DNA from: Acarospora socialis
Lineage: Eukaryota; Ascomycota; Lecanoromycetes; Acarosporales; Acarosporaceae
Assembly: GCA_025617375.2 (NCBI GenBank)
Contig: JAMYGW020000002.1
Coordinates: 1,302,001-1,366,000, forward strand
Length of the DNA stretch: 64,000 bases
Reading direction: 5' to 3'
Part shown: positions 48,723-60,034 of the stretch, piece by piece
Layout: every line of letters begins with the position of its first letter
Numbering within the stretch: position 1 is the first letter of the stretch
Made by a program: the position numbers and the translations under genes
The notes under the pieces: generated by a model
Databases searched by the model: none
Seen by the model: only the letters and a program-made list of their open reading frames with translations
What the model was told of the DNA's origin: nothing

Positions 48723-50566
48723 GAAGTCGGGCGAAAGGTTGAAGATGGGATAAAAAATATTAGTTGTGTGGTATGAGAGTCTAGTTTATTCCCCCGGGCA
48801 CTTGGAATGGATGATGGATCGAGACAGAGGAAGAGAAAAGGGCCTTGTATATACCCCCTTGAAGAAACGTATTGTCCACCTGCCTACAAGTGTCTGTCGT
48901 CGTTGTTGTCATGTGCCCTCTTCGATGGAAGGGATGTGTTCATTGCTCGTCGCCTGCTAATAGATCTGGCCAAGCTAACCCAATAAGGAGGGTTTCCGGC
49001 CAAGATTGTCAAACGTCTCAGCAGAGATTGCTGCCTGGGATGAAAACCAAGGACGCATTCACTCCTCATTGCCCACTGACATAGATATGACCAAACTAAC
49101 CCAATCAGGTGGGTTCCAAACAATGCCGTCGAACGTCTCAGGGAGGAGTACTCCCCTCAAGGTTTGTTTGAAGATTAAAGGAGCATTCACTCATCATCAC
49201 CCGCCAGCAATGGGTTCAGCAACTCCCATCCAACGTCTCAGGAGGAGTACTCCCTTGGATGAGACTCAAGGAAGCATTCACTCATCATCGCTCATTGATG
49301 ATGGATATGACGAGACTAACCTATCAAGTGATTTTGGCAACCTTCATCGAACGTCTCAGGAGAGAGCTCTCGGCACTCGCATTTCTCTGATAAAGTACAC
49401 TCCGAGTTTCCTCGGGCGGTCCAGGTTGACGAACCCGATTCGAAACTTTTCGGCGACCATCGTCGGACGCCTCGAGGTTGCAGAGGAGTTGCCTCGACCC
49501 CTGGTGCTTCTACCCTGCTCCCCTTTCCCCCTTTCCACCCTCGGCCCTTTTTCGTAAAGGAGGCGTCTTGTCTACCTCACCTTACCTTACCGACTCATCA
49601 CCACTGTGCTGGTGTGGCTCTGAGTGGGTTCCGTTTGGGCCATAAGATAGATGAGGGAGGATGGGTAGGTAGGCAGAGCTTGGGATGGATTTCCGGTGGG
49701 ATGAATGAGTGTGAATATGTAGGTAGAGTCGGGAGAGGAAGCGATGTGGAATTTATAAGGCGTTGGTTATGGGTATGTAGTATGATATAATAACAAGGAT
49801 CGATCTGTGGCGTGAGAAGTGTGTGATAATGGCCGTACAATCGATACGGAATCTTCTGAACGAAGTCTTTACGACAAGTAAGCGGTAGATACTGTATATG
49901 CAGCGGCAAGACAATCCAACAACGGCAGAGACGAGGGGCGTGGCTCAATTTTGACTCTTCTTCTGTGTGCTTGGATGGATTCGGTTTATTTGTATTATAG
50001 ATATCTCTAGACCTTATAAAGACAGGCTTGGGCTTCATCGTCCATGCTAGCTAGCCCAGACAGAGTAGCCGTAATGATCAACCGCTGCAATGCTCCAACT
50101 CATTTTCCTTCCTTCCGTATTCCTTCCTTCCCAGTTCTCCAGATAGGAGATGAAACGCTGTGCGCACGAGACTCTATATAACCGCCCGCGACGTCGCTAA
50201 GAGAATGTGATAGGCGCAAAGGCGACCCAGAAACGACGACAAAGACGCCCAGTCCAATTATATAGAGATAGATGTGAAAGCCCGAAATTGCGACCGGTGC
50301 CGACGAGATGAGATGAGGTCAGATCCCGAGACGCCCGAAATGTGACGGTCTATATACCCCGTGTGCCAGGGTCCCAAACCAGATATGGCAGAACACCAGA
50401 AATGTATTGATTAAAAAGACCGTGTGGAAGTGACGTGAAATTACTTCCTTGCTGAGACCCTGGAGCCCTATGACCCATCCGGCCAGAATGCGAGAGCGAG
50501 GAGAACAAAGGGACTGCGAAGCCGCACCATGGTTTAGAAAAATGAGAGTTGTCCTAAAAATAGAGA
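48723..50566. other. Convergent intergenic region, ARG5,6/GT2
   Basis: This holds both 3' flanks and the minisatellite at 48930-49380. A minus-strand open frame at 49598-50038 is Pro/His/Tyr-rich with no domain and is not called. Confidence 0.5.
48930..49380. repeat. Degenerate minisatellite, unit about 100-120 bp
   Basis: AACGTCTCA recurs near 49012, 49132, 49232 and 49350. Between copies, related blocks recur in the same order: CATTCACTC(A)TCAT, GATATGACNAAACTAACC and CAGGAGGAGTACTCCC. Four diverged copies are visible. Confidence 0.8.
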
Positions 50567-53500
50567 TTACCATGAAAAGGTCATCAGGGCCGGATTCAAC
50601 ACGATCGGTAACAGCATGTGGCTGACGGTGACGGTCGCCATGGGGAGGATGGCTACAAAGTCTTTGATCTGCCAGTCCGGCGGGATGAACGTGCCCGTGG
50701 CGAGAAGGATCATCCCGGCGATACCGAGCAGAGCGAAGGTCATGCTGAATTTGAATTTCTTCAGCACCTTGGGAACTTCGATGAAGAAGTTGGAGAATTC
50801 GGCTTCTTTGGACGTGGCGCCCCAGGTCATGTTGATTTCGAACATGTGAGATAAGAGGGCGGCCGAGACGTGGAGGGAGAGACCACCGAGGAAGATGGCC
50901 AGCATGAGGATCCACTTGAAATTCTCAAAAACTAGTGTCCGCATTAGTACACATTTTCGTAGCTCAGGTCGAGGAGACTTACGGGCATGACCAAATGACC
51001 GCTCCCCGATACGATACCTCATGACTGCCAATGCGATGTTGCCGAGACCATTGAAAACAATGACGATTGAGAACCACACCTTCCAGGAATCAATATAGTA
51101 CTTATCAAGGTACCCATTGAACCAGCCCATTGCAAAGTAGTTGGCAGTGGTCATGATCCAAGCAGCACCGATGGCGTAGTAAGTGCCAATGTACGAGATG
51201 ATCGTAATCTTGGACGTGAACCGAATGTTCGAGAAGAGGAAGCGGCGAAACAGTGGGGTGAAGGGTCCACGGACAGGCCAGAAGCGGATCGGATGGAATA
51301 GAAGCTCGTTGCAGCCATAGGCATATTTCTCCCACCGAGCCAGTTCGTCGTATACGGTAAGAGACACACCTTCCTTGAAGCCTTCCCCGGCCCAAGCCGC
51401 GAGGCGGATGATGTAGCCATTACATTGAAGGCGCAGTGACATGTCGAAATCCTCAGACACGTGCGACTCTGACCAGAATTTCTCATAGCCATCCTCGTCC
51501 ACATACGAGACTTGTTGAATGGCAGACCAGCGAAGGATAGCGTTGTGACCGACGAAAGGGGCGACATCGCCGTTGGAGACGGTATACTTGATCGCCGTGT
51601 AGATAAGATTGGTGAAGAAAGTGATACCGTTCTCAAAATACGTGTTGACAACCTGCATGACACCGGAGGAGAACTGCATGATACCAACATCCGGGGACTG
51701 TTCCATCTCCGAAGCTGCATCGAGGAGGCAATCGGCCGGTACACGAGTGTCGGAATCAACTGTCGTACGGTTAAGCATATATGCAACAGACGGCCATTAC
51801 GTGGAACACTCACTCAGGAGGATGTAATCGCCAATACGGATGTTACCATCGGCCCAGGCCACTCCATTCTCGTCGAGAGCCTCCTTCAGGCAGCGTTCAT
51901 ACGCTTGCGCTTCATCGGCTTGAGTCCAATCGTCCGGCCTGTGGATCAACTCTAGCTTATCTTCCACTTTGCACGAGATCATGAGACCAAAGTTCATGTT
52001 CGATGCCTGAAAGGTCATAACACGTCAGCCTTATGGATCATTGCATCTCAGAAACAACAATTTGGAATGCTCTTTTTGAGGCAGAAGGAATTCCGACGCC
52101 ATTTCTTTATGGCGAAAAGATTCAAGTCACAGACTTGGTCGGTACGGCGATGGTAGAAGTGACAGTCAGTCCATTTCGAAGTGAAAAGGGTCCGATGTGG
52201 AAAATATAAATTGCATACCTTCTTGAATTTGCCCTTTCTTGTAAAACCGTTGGCGCCATGCTTAGGCCGCGCGACCCACCCGATGGAGTGGTCCGCATAA
52301 AATTCGATCCTTGCGCATCGCTCTTCCTCGCCAATGATTTGAAGACCGTCGTCATTAACGAACATGTTGGCCGAACCACCTTGAAGCTCGTAGGTCGAGA
52401 TTGCCTGCTTGATCGACTTCACCGTGGGTGCGATGACCGCCGCCAACCCTTCCTTGTACACAGGACACTGAATGGTAATGTGCGGCAGTACGCGGTTCTG
52501 CAACCGCGGAGAACACTTTGCTGAGTAGTACTTGGAGTTCATGTGCATCTGACGAACCGGACCGATGCATTGGGCGATACATCCGACAATGACTTGAGCG
52601 AAGAACTAACGTCATCGCATCAGCATTTTCCTCATCGGTGTGCTTTCCTATGGCGATCTGCTTACCAAAGTGAAGAATACTTGTACAGGAGTCAGGGCAA
52701 GGAATGCCAAACGAATCATGTTGTGATCGACGGCGAGTTCGATGGCAAGCTCTCGAAAGCCAGCTCCTAGGACGGTGACAATAAGGATAAGGGTGCAGGC
52801 GACGAGGATGGTGTTGAGCAGGTGCGTCGGTCTTCTCTCCGGAATTATCTCGCCCGACTCTTCGTCTATCTCAACCTCCGTGACATTTGGGCCCTTCTTC
52901 GATTCGCCAGGTTCAACCTCATCAGGTTCGCCAGTCTTCCAGACCAGTTCCATGAGTTCGGATTCGATAGACTTGGCCCGCTGAACCAGGTGGAGTGCCT
53001 CATCATCCCACACAACGAGAAGTGCCTCGGATGCGATGAAAGCGGCAAACTGATGCTTCCGTGCTCGTGGGAGATCATCGATAGTAGGTAAAATCTGGAT
53101 CCGAAGGCCATTCATCAGAGGCACATCGACGGCATCTGGTGACCATTGGAGGAAAGTTTTAATGACTCTTGAGTTGACCGTCATAGCAACCTGAAAGAAC
53201 GCATTAGCATGGAGGGTCCAGGGAGGGATAGGGGTCACGCACGGCACAATTCAACGCCGCACAAGCGACCGCAAAAGCAGAGTGGGCCAGCTGAGGCGGG
53301 CAAGCCATATAGTTATTCCTACTTTTCCGCAGCAGGACACCTTCCAGCTCACCGCTCCCGTCACTGACCCACAAATGTGAGCATTGTTGCTGGTAAAGAT
53401 AGTTGACCATCACTTCGTGTTTGATGTCGTCGACAAACGAGCTGCGTGTTGACGGTGCAAGAGACGCTCTTGACGAACCCATATACGGTATGCTGCTCAT

Positions 53501-53614
53501 TTCCATCTTGTCTCCCAGTCGACTTGGAGCTGGCATCGGCTTCTCCGTCATCGGCGGCGGCGGCGGCTGCTCCGCCGCGGCCTTGTTGGCCTTGAAATAG
53601 TTCTTGAGGCCCAT
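50567..53614 (-). CDS. GT2-family glycosyltransferase for hyphal growth (ZtGT2-like)
   Basis: Six exons (53614-53243, 53190-52666, 52605-52219, 52006-51814, 51759-50983, 50931-50567) give 872 residues. The N-terminal 60 residues are Pro-rich, then VDDIKHEVMVNYLYQQQC begins the conserved part. Membrane segments occur near 255-300 and repeatedly in the last 300 residues. The GT-A catalytic core shows ITIQCPVYKEGL, IDSDTRVPADCLL (donor/metal-binding Asp), SEDFDMSLRLQ, and ELARWEKYAYG in the position of the QxxRW motif. The protein matches what I recall of the filamentous-fungus GT2 reported as required for hyphal growth on solid surfaces in Zymoseptoria and Fusarium. The polymer it makes is not established. 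The stop codon overlaps a GTAATC donor-like site, but the following intron-like gap is too short to be spliced. Confidence 0.87.
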
Positions 53615-56600
53615 TGCCGCTGGCCCCGAGTACTAATTGCTACCACAGCAGAGAGGATGTCGGGAAGGGCTTGAGCGAACGCGAGCAACGAGTAGTGGAA
53701 GGATGTTATTGAATAGCGAGTGTAGGTCCCAGGAGCACTATAGCGAATGACTTGGGGGAAGGTGCTTGCTCCAAGATGCTTAGGTCATGACACGCTGGAA
53801 TGGTTTGTCAAGGCTATCGACAATGTCAGCTGTATGTTCCCGAGTGCGGGTAGAGAGCTGTCATGGGTGGACGCACTGAGAGGGTCGGTGATGGCTCGTG
53901 GGACGTTCAGCAGCAAGAGCTCCACGACACCTAGACCCAGGGCAGACAATAACAATTACACAATACTTTGGACCTCAAACGAAGGTAAAGAGGAAGAAGG
54001 ATAACGAAGGGGAGGCAGAAAGTGGGAGACTAGAGAGAGATGCTTGGAACAGGGTCTCGAGATAACAAACAAGAGGGAGATCCGGGAAGGAGAGAGGCTT
54101 TCCTTAAGCCAAAAACGAACGAGCAGGGCTTGAAGAGAGCGCAGGTGTCAGATAAGGTACGTGTAGGCGGTTCTAGGTTTAGGTCGAAAGGGCAGAAGCG
54201 CATCGAGCGCCAAGAGGCAAGCGTGGATACTAACAATAAGTTTAAGCCCTTGACCCTGCTGGAAGATGGGCAGCGACAAGATACGCTCCGTACAGGATGC
54301 AGTATCCTATCAATTGGGGCTCGGCTCAAGGTTGTCCGCTCGATGCGGAGGAGGCGGCCTGTGTGGATCCCAGCAAGGGCTGAGGCGGCGCTGGTATCTT
54401 CACTGTCGGAAGACGATGATAGCAGCCTCAAAAGAGAAAACAGCAAGACACAGTTCGACCAAAGGAAATGCACGGATAATCGTGTACTGGTACGAGGGGA
54501 AAGATCCTCCTCCACCTTACCTACAGTAAATAGCTATACTCGTGATGGTACTTCGTACCGTACAGGTAGGTACCTACCTAAGACCTCTGTGGGTGGCGTG
54601 GAACTAAAGTCGTATTGCACGATTGAGCTCCATCTGGCCGTCTGTATCGATATCCGTCGACAGAGCAATCAGATACAGGACCGAGGAGAAGGTTTGGCGC
54701 CATGTTTTGGTTGCCACGGCTTGACGCCCTTCCCACCAACTTCAACACCTCCGTGTTGAGTAAGGAACCACAGGGCATTATTGCCGCACCATGAAGTCAA
54801 GGTGGATCACAGGTCTGTGACGTGGGGTCCGATGACGCTACATGTTTGCTGTTCCATTTGATGTCATGCTCGTACGTACTCAATGCGAGACATGGATTGA
54901 AGATCCTTCCAGCAATATCAACAGATTTGATGGTTGCACCCGATGGGATCTGCCTTGGCAACTGCTGTAGAGGTGCCGACTACCTCCACACACAGTGCAG
55001 CAGCCGTACGTGTCCGTGTACTCAGGGACTCTGGATGGAGAGAGGCGATTATGGATGGGATTCGGGAGGTGTGAATGCTGGATCATGCTAGGCGGATCCC
55101 GAAAAGACTGGGCCCGCCCATCGAGAAAACTCTATGTACGGAGGAGTCATGTAACGCTACAGAGTAGATGATGTACCTAAGGCGGGTTGACATGGCCTCC
55201 GGGAATGCGTGATGCATGGCGGAGGCGGACAGGCAGGATGGCCAAGTTAAGATGCAAAGCGGCGAGAAAAGTGCGGGCGGTGATCCTTGTCCCTCGGGAT
55301 TCGGTAAGGTAAGGTAAGACCAAGATTTTCTGCTGTCAATTTCCAATCCTCGATTGCTAATGTGGTGGATTCTAGGGATATCAATATTGTGGAAAAGGCG
55401 AGAGCTGGCCGCACGGTATTGGTGGGCAAATAGTAAAATTGGGAGTTCCAGAAGAAGAAGAATACCTTTATTATGAGTTGGCCTTTGCTGATGAACTCTC
55501 TTCTCGGCAAGCCACGCGAGACGACGAGAACAACAGACTTTCGGGGTTTGGTGGTGACATATACAGTACACATATTTGTGGGATCTACATGCCACAGTAC
55601 CGATCTCCTACATTTCGTTCTCGTCACCACGGTCATTCATTCATATCATTTGATCTCGATCCTAATAAAGACAGGGTAAGCACACACGTGTAAGTGTATT
55701 AGTTGGAAGCAGTCAGCAAGCACATCCTCTGCCTAGCTTGCGCACTGTCGCTTTTGCGGCAGAAGATCAAGGAGTCAAAGTTTCAGTGAGGTCACAGGCG
55801 AGGGCCGGGGTGCCACAGCGTCGGTTCGGTTGACACGTAAAAGTAACGAGCACTTTCCCGTGTAACACAAAGTCTGCGGCACGGCGGAAGAGTTGGATGG
55901 AAGCTAGTTCTATTCCTGGAGTGAGCAGCTGCATATGCTCGACTTGCAGCATGCATCTGCAGCTCTGGTGGGCTATGAGGTGGAGGAAGTTTTCTATCCA
56001 GATACTGCTTCGGGCTGCAGTTAAGTTTGTTATGTCTTGCTGTCCCGGCTTCTGGCCCTGCCCGGCCTGTGGCATTCATTTCGCGTAAATCGTAAATCGT
56101 TGGTTCTTGTGGCGGGTTTCCAGAATCAGCAAACCAAATCTCAATCCGGACAGCTGTCGAGGGCCACCATCCGAATTGGCTGCTCTGTCATTCACGTGTC
56201 TGTCGCATCTAACTTAGCACGACCTTTGATTCAGTCCCAATGATGCTCCTTCAAGCCCGATTTGGTTAGACCTTCGCTTCCTCGTCTTTTCGTACCATCG
56301 TGGGAGACGTTACAAACTCTGAAGCACGGGCTGGATGGGAAAGCGTGGCATGCCCTGAAACGGGGCTCCAGCACTAAGAAGAGGCCATGACAATAGTAGG
56401 CTTCTCGGTGATGTTCTGACTTGATGGGATGGTCGCGTAGGTACTCCCTATCGATGTCCATCCCCTCGTCCAAGGCCTAGGCATAATATCAAAGCGTTCT
56501 CATGTGGACAGGTTCCTGAGAAATCGCGGCCATTGCACTGCGCTAAAGACGAAGACCGTCTCTACCCTACACTGAGGACCCCCGATCTTAGGAATTGGCG

Positions 56601-58599
56601 AGGTCACGGGTCTAATCGGATCTGTGGGGGTACCTAAATTATTGAATCCAGAGTAGTGGCATGAAGTAACCACGACGGACTTGTGTCGAAGCATCTGATT
56701 TCGTGGCCTCGATCCATGGACTCAGGAAAACTTGCAGTACTTGTAGCTCATGGAGCGAGAGTCAGTCTAGCTTTCCGTAATTGTTTCGAACCCGACTGCC
56801 CAGATGGACGAATTGTGCCGAATATCCATCGGCCAACAGCGAATAGGGCTCCGAAATGGCCTTCCGGCCAAATCCTACAAGCATGAGTACGACATACCTT
56901 GGCACAATCAGATCGTGTCATGTCTGATAAGGTAGTGGCGATAGAAGGATTCTGCCCGTCGCTATTCTTGGATCTGGAGATTGTTATCGTACGTTGCTTG
57001 ATGAGTGGCCAGACTGGGGATGCACGAGTCAATGTAGGAGGGTGATCCGTTGATATCTCGCTTGCACCGACACGAGAACGACGATGAAGAAGATATCAAT
57101 CTTTCGGCGATCAGCGGAAGGATATAAACTAGGAAGGGATCTTCAGAAAACTACGTAGGTAAGCACTAAATGTCAAGCATTCTTTTGCTTTTGCTACTCG
57201 TAGGTATCCTTCTGTTGTTGACGTATCCGCCCGTTCTTCGTTCAAGCGAGAAGAGGTGGTGTCAACCCAACAACTTCCCACTCTTGAGTTTGGTGTAACT
57301 CACCAACTCCAAGTGGTGATAAGCTGGGCCCGTAGCTAGATGCTCGGCGTGCGGAGTACCTTAGTACTATATCAGTTCTTATCTCAATGTCTCCACTCTT
57401 CGGGGTAACCTGTTCTATTCTGTCCTTCCGGGTGGGGTTAGGTACAAGACCTTACACAACAGGAATCTCTTTTGCCAGGTAAACAAAAAGGCCTCCGACT
57501 GGATCCAGTGTACATACCTGCTAGCCAGCAATATCTATAGTCACTGCGGTGTGCTTGATGTTGAAGCTCCAGGCAAGAGTCTTGAATGAACGGATCCCTT
57601 CCCTTGATTTGCCTAAAAGCGTGCTAATGTAGTTACTTCCAAGTTTGGTTTTCGGCAGCCCTAGGTAGGTAGAGATGAAGGGCCAAAGCGTCGGTACGGA
57701 CCCATTTCAGCTACGTGACTACATCACAAGTGCTTCTTGAGATACTGAGTACTAGGTACACCGTTTAACTAATTAGCTGGCCTACACAGAAGCCGGTTGA
57801 AAATAACTGTCTGCTTGCCCTGCGGTAGCATCGGACCGGTGCATCTTATCTGGTGTTATGACCCACATGTCAAGCTGCCTGGCTCGATGCGTATTGCGAT
57901 GGTGTAGGAAACAACCAGTTTATAGGTGCCTGTAGAGAAAGCGATGTCAGATCGCTTTCTGGAGGTCTTTTGGCCTAGTTAGTTATGGCAACTACAGGTG
58001 CCGTTTCTACAATGGTCGCACGAAACGAGAAGGGTGAGCTGTCACCGCCTGCGGGCTACCGCTGTTGTGCGACTGCGCGGTGGATGCCACCCACCATCAC
58101 CGGGTACATGCATGGCACATGTCGTGGCTTGCTGAAAGATTGGGAGGGTCCCAGCCTCGAATACGGAGCGGGTAGCCTGAGAACCTTGGGGGGGGAGGCA
58201 TGCATTTGTTGAGAAACCACAGCGTGCGTGGTTACCGTCTGTACGGTCGAACGGTAGGAGGCGTGGCTTCACGAGAGACTGCTAGAGCTGAAGCCGAGTA
58301 CAACCTTCGACTGACAGGCCCTTCAGTTGCTACTCATTATTGAACCGATCGACATGGAGTGAGTTATTGAATTAAAATGAGCTCGACATCAACTATGAGT
58401 CCACCCAGCGAAATCGATTCAATATTTATGTTTCAGTTCAAAGCCAAAACCCACCCAAATGCTACCGAGAGTAAATCCGTCGCGATACACATGAACCCTA
58501 ACACCAAATCTCCCGTTCTCGGCATGATACACCTCTACCACCGAAAAACCCGAAACCGAAAGTCTATCCCCGTCCAATCGCTTGGCAAAAAACGGTCTT
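53615..58599. other. Gene-poor 5-kb region
   Basis: This region lies upstream of GT2 and downstream of the GH16 gene. A 239-codon open frame at 54040-54759 has no domain. TAGGTACCTA and GGTAAGGTAAGG motifs occur near 54560-54580 and 55303-55317. A hairpin lies at 57936-57960. No other feature is supported. Confidence 0.5.
57936..57960. repeat. Short perfect hairpin
   Basis: AGAAAGCGAT and ATCGCTTTCT form a 10-bp perfect stem around a 5-nt loop (GTCAG). It is isolated in non-coding DNA, so it could be a transcription-stop-like hairpin or chance. Confidence 0.8.
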
Positions 58600-60034
58600 C
58601 TAACACCCCTTGTAGCCTTGTTGCTGCCACATCTTAACACTCTTGACAACCATCTGGCTATTATCCTGCCACGTGGGTTGCCACGACTTCCTGCTGTCCC
58701 AGAAATCCTTCTTGGCAGTGGGCGACTGATCAACCCAAGGTTTACCGGAAGCTCCGTCCTTGAACCAACCGTTCGTACCACCGACGGCAACGTTGAGGAT
58801 GAGGTAGAACTCCTGGTCGAAGGGCGTGGCAAAGTTGCCGGTCTTGCTCCACGGGTCGATCAGACGAGTCCCGTTACTGTCCGAAAGCGGGAAATTACCG
58901 CGGGTCCAGAGCGGCTGGTTGAAGTTGGTGTAGAGGACCTGGAGGAGACGAGTGTCGATGTAAGTAAAAAGATACTTCTCGCTCCACTCCAGGCCAAAGG
59001 TGTGGAAGGTCTTCGAGAACGTAGTGTGTAGAGCGTTGCGCTTCACATTGGTACGCCACCAGGCATCATTGGCAGTGTTTGGTCCCCAGTGTAGCGCACT
59101 TGAGATGATGTTGTTGCCACCTTGAGCATAGGTGTAGTTGTTGCCCCGAGACTCGGCAATGTCAATCTCTCCGGACTGAGGCCAAACACCATAAGTGTCT
59201 TTGACGGGCAACATCCAGATGGCGGGCCAGAGCCAGTCGCCAGCTGGAAGGGAAGCCGTAACTTCCACGCGACCGTACTTGATCGTCGCGCCTTTCTTGG
59301 TGTTGATACGACCAGACTTGACCGGGTTGACGATTGTGCCGTTGGTTGTGTTGGTGACGGCTATACAATCGCTCCAAAGGGTGGACGAGCATATACCCTG
59401 TTTCCGCAGATCTATAACGTTGTTGCTCTCGATGAGCTTAGCGTCTTGGAGAGTGGGTTTGATGTGCAGCATCCCGTTCTGAACAAAGACATTCTCATCT
59501 GTAGTAGTGGTTTGTTCGAATTGGCCATTCCTAAGTTTCGATCAGTGTGGGTTCAGAAGTGCTGACGGATAGTGCATACCCAAATCCACCAACTTCTGCT
59601 TCTTTTGTCCAGACTTTCGAATTGAACCCTCCGGAAAAATCTTCATCCAACACCGGACAGTAGACGTGATTCACAACCGTCTTGAGACCATCGTAAACCA
59701 AGAAGCCGGCAATGGCGAACCCAAGGAAAAGACCGATCAGCGGAATGATCGTCACCCACTTCTCTCGCGGATCTTTCTTGTCCATCCATGGCCGCTCAAC
59801 CTCCCCCTTCCGCACCCTGCGGGAATGAAAGTACCGTTGATTCAGGATCTGCTGGTGTAAAGCGGACGAGGAGGCATTTGTAGACGCGGGCCGTGAAGTA
59901 AAAGGTGATGCAAAGGGGTTGGCGCGAGGGATAGGTGTGATGGAGTCGGCGAACGGTGATGATTCTGGCGTCCCAGGCCGCATGGGCGTGGCAGTGGCCG
60001 TGGTGGTAGCTGTATGAGTACGGGAGTAGTCCAT
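58600..60034 (-). CDS. Membrane-anchored GH16 glucanase/transglycosylase-like protein
   Basis: Two exons (60034-59580 and 59530-58600) give 461 residues. The first 90 residues are Thr/Pro/Ser-rich and cytosolic. They are followed by a type II anchor (VTIIPLIGLFLGFAIAGFLV, about 93-112). The luminal part is a GH16 jellyroll with KYGRVEVTASLPAGDWLWPA and the catalytic GEIDIAESRG, giving Glu273, Asp275 and Glu278. DQEFYLILNVAVGGTNGW and a Trp-rich C terminus resemble laminarinase/GNBP-type members. Catalytic residues are intact, so activity on beta-1,3-glucan in the secretory pathway or at the cell surface is likely. Kre6/Skn1 are more distant relatives with a similar topology. Several Asn-X-Ser/Thr sequons are present. 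Confidence 0.88.

Noticed and set aside
49598-50038. 146-codon minus-strand Pro/His/Tyr-rich frame
   Set aside because: It is low-complexity and without domains, and it lies in the 3' flank of GT2.
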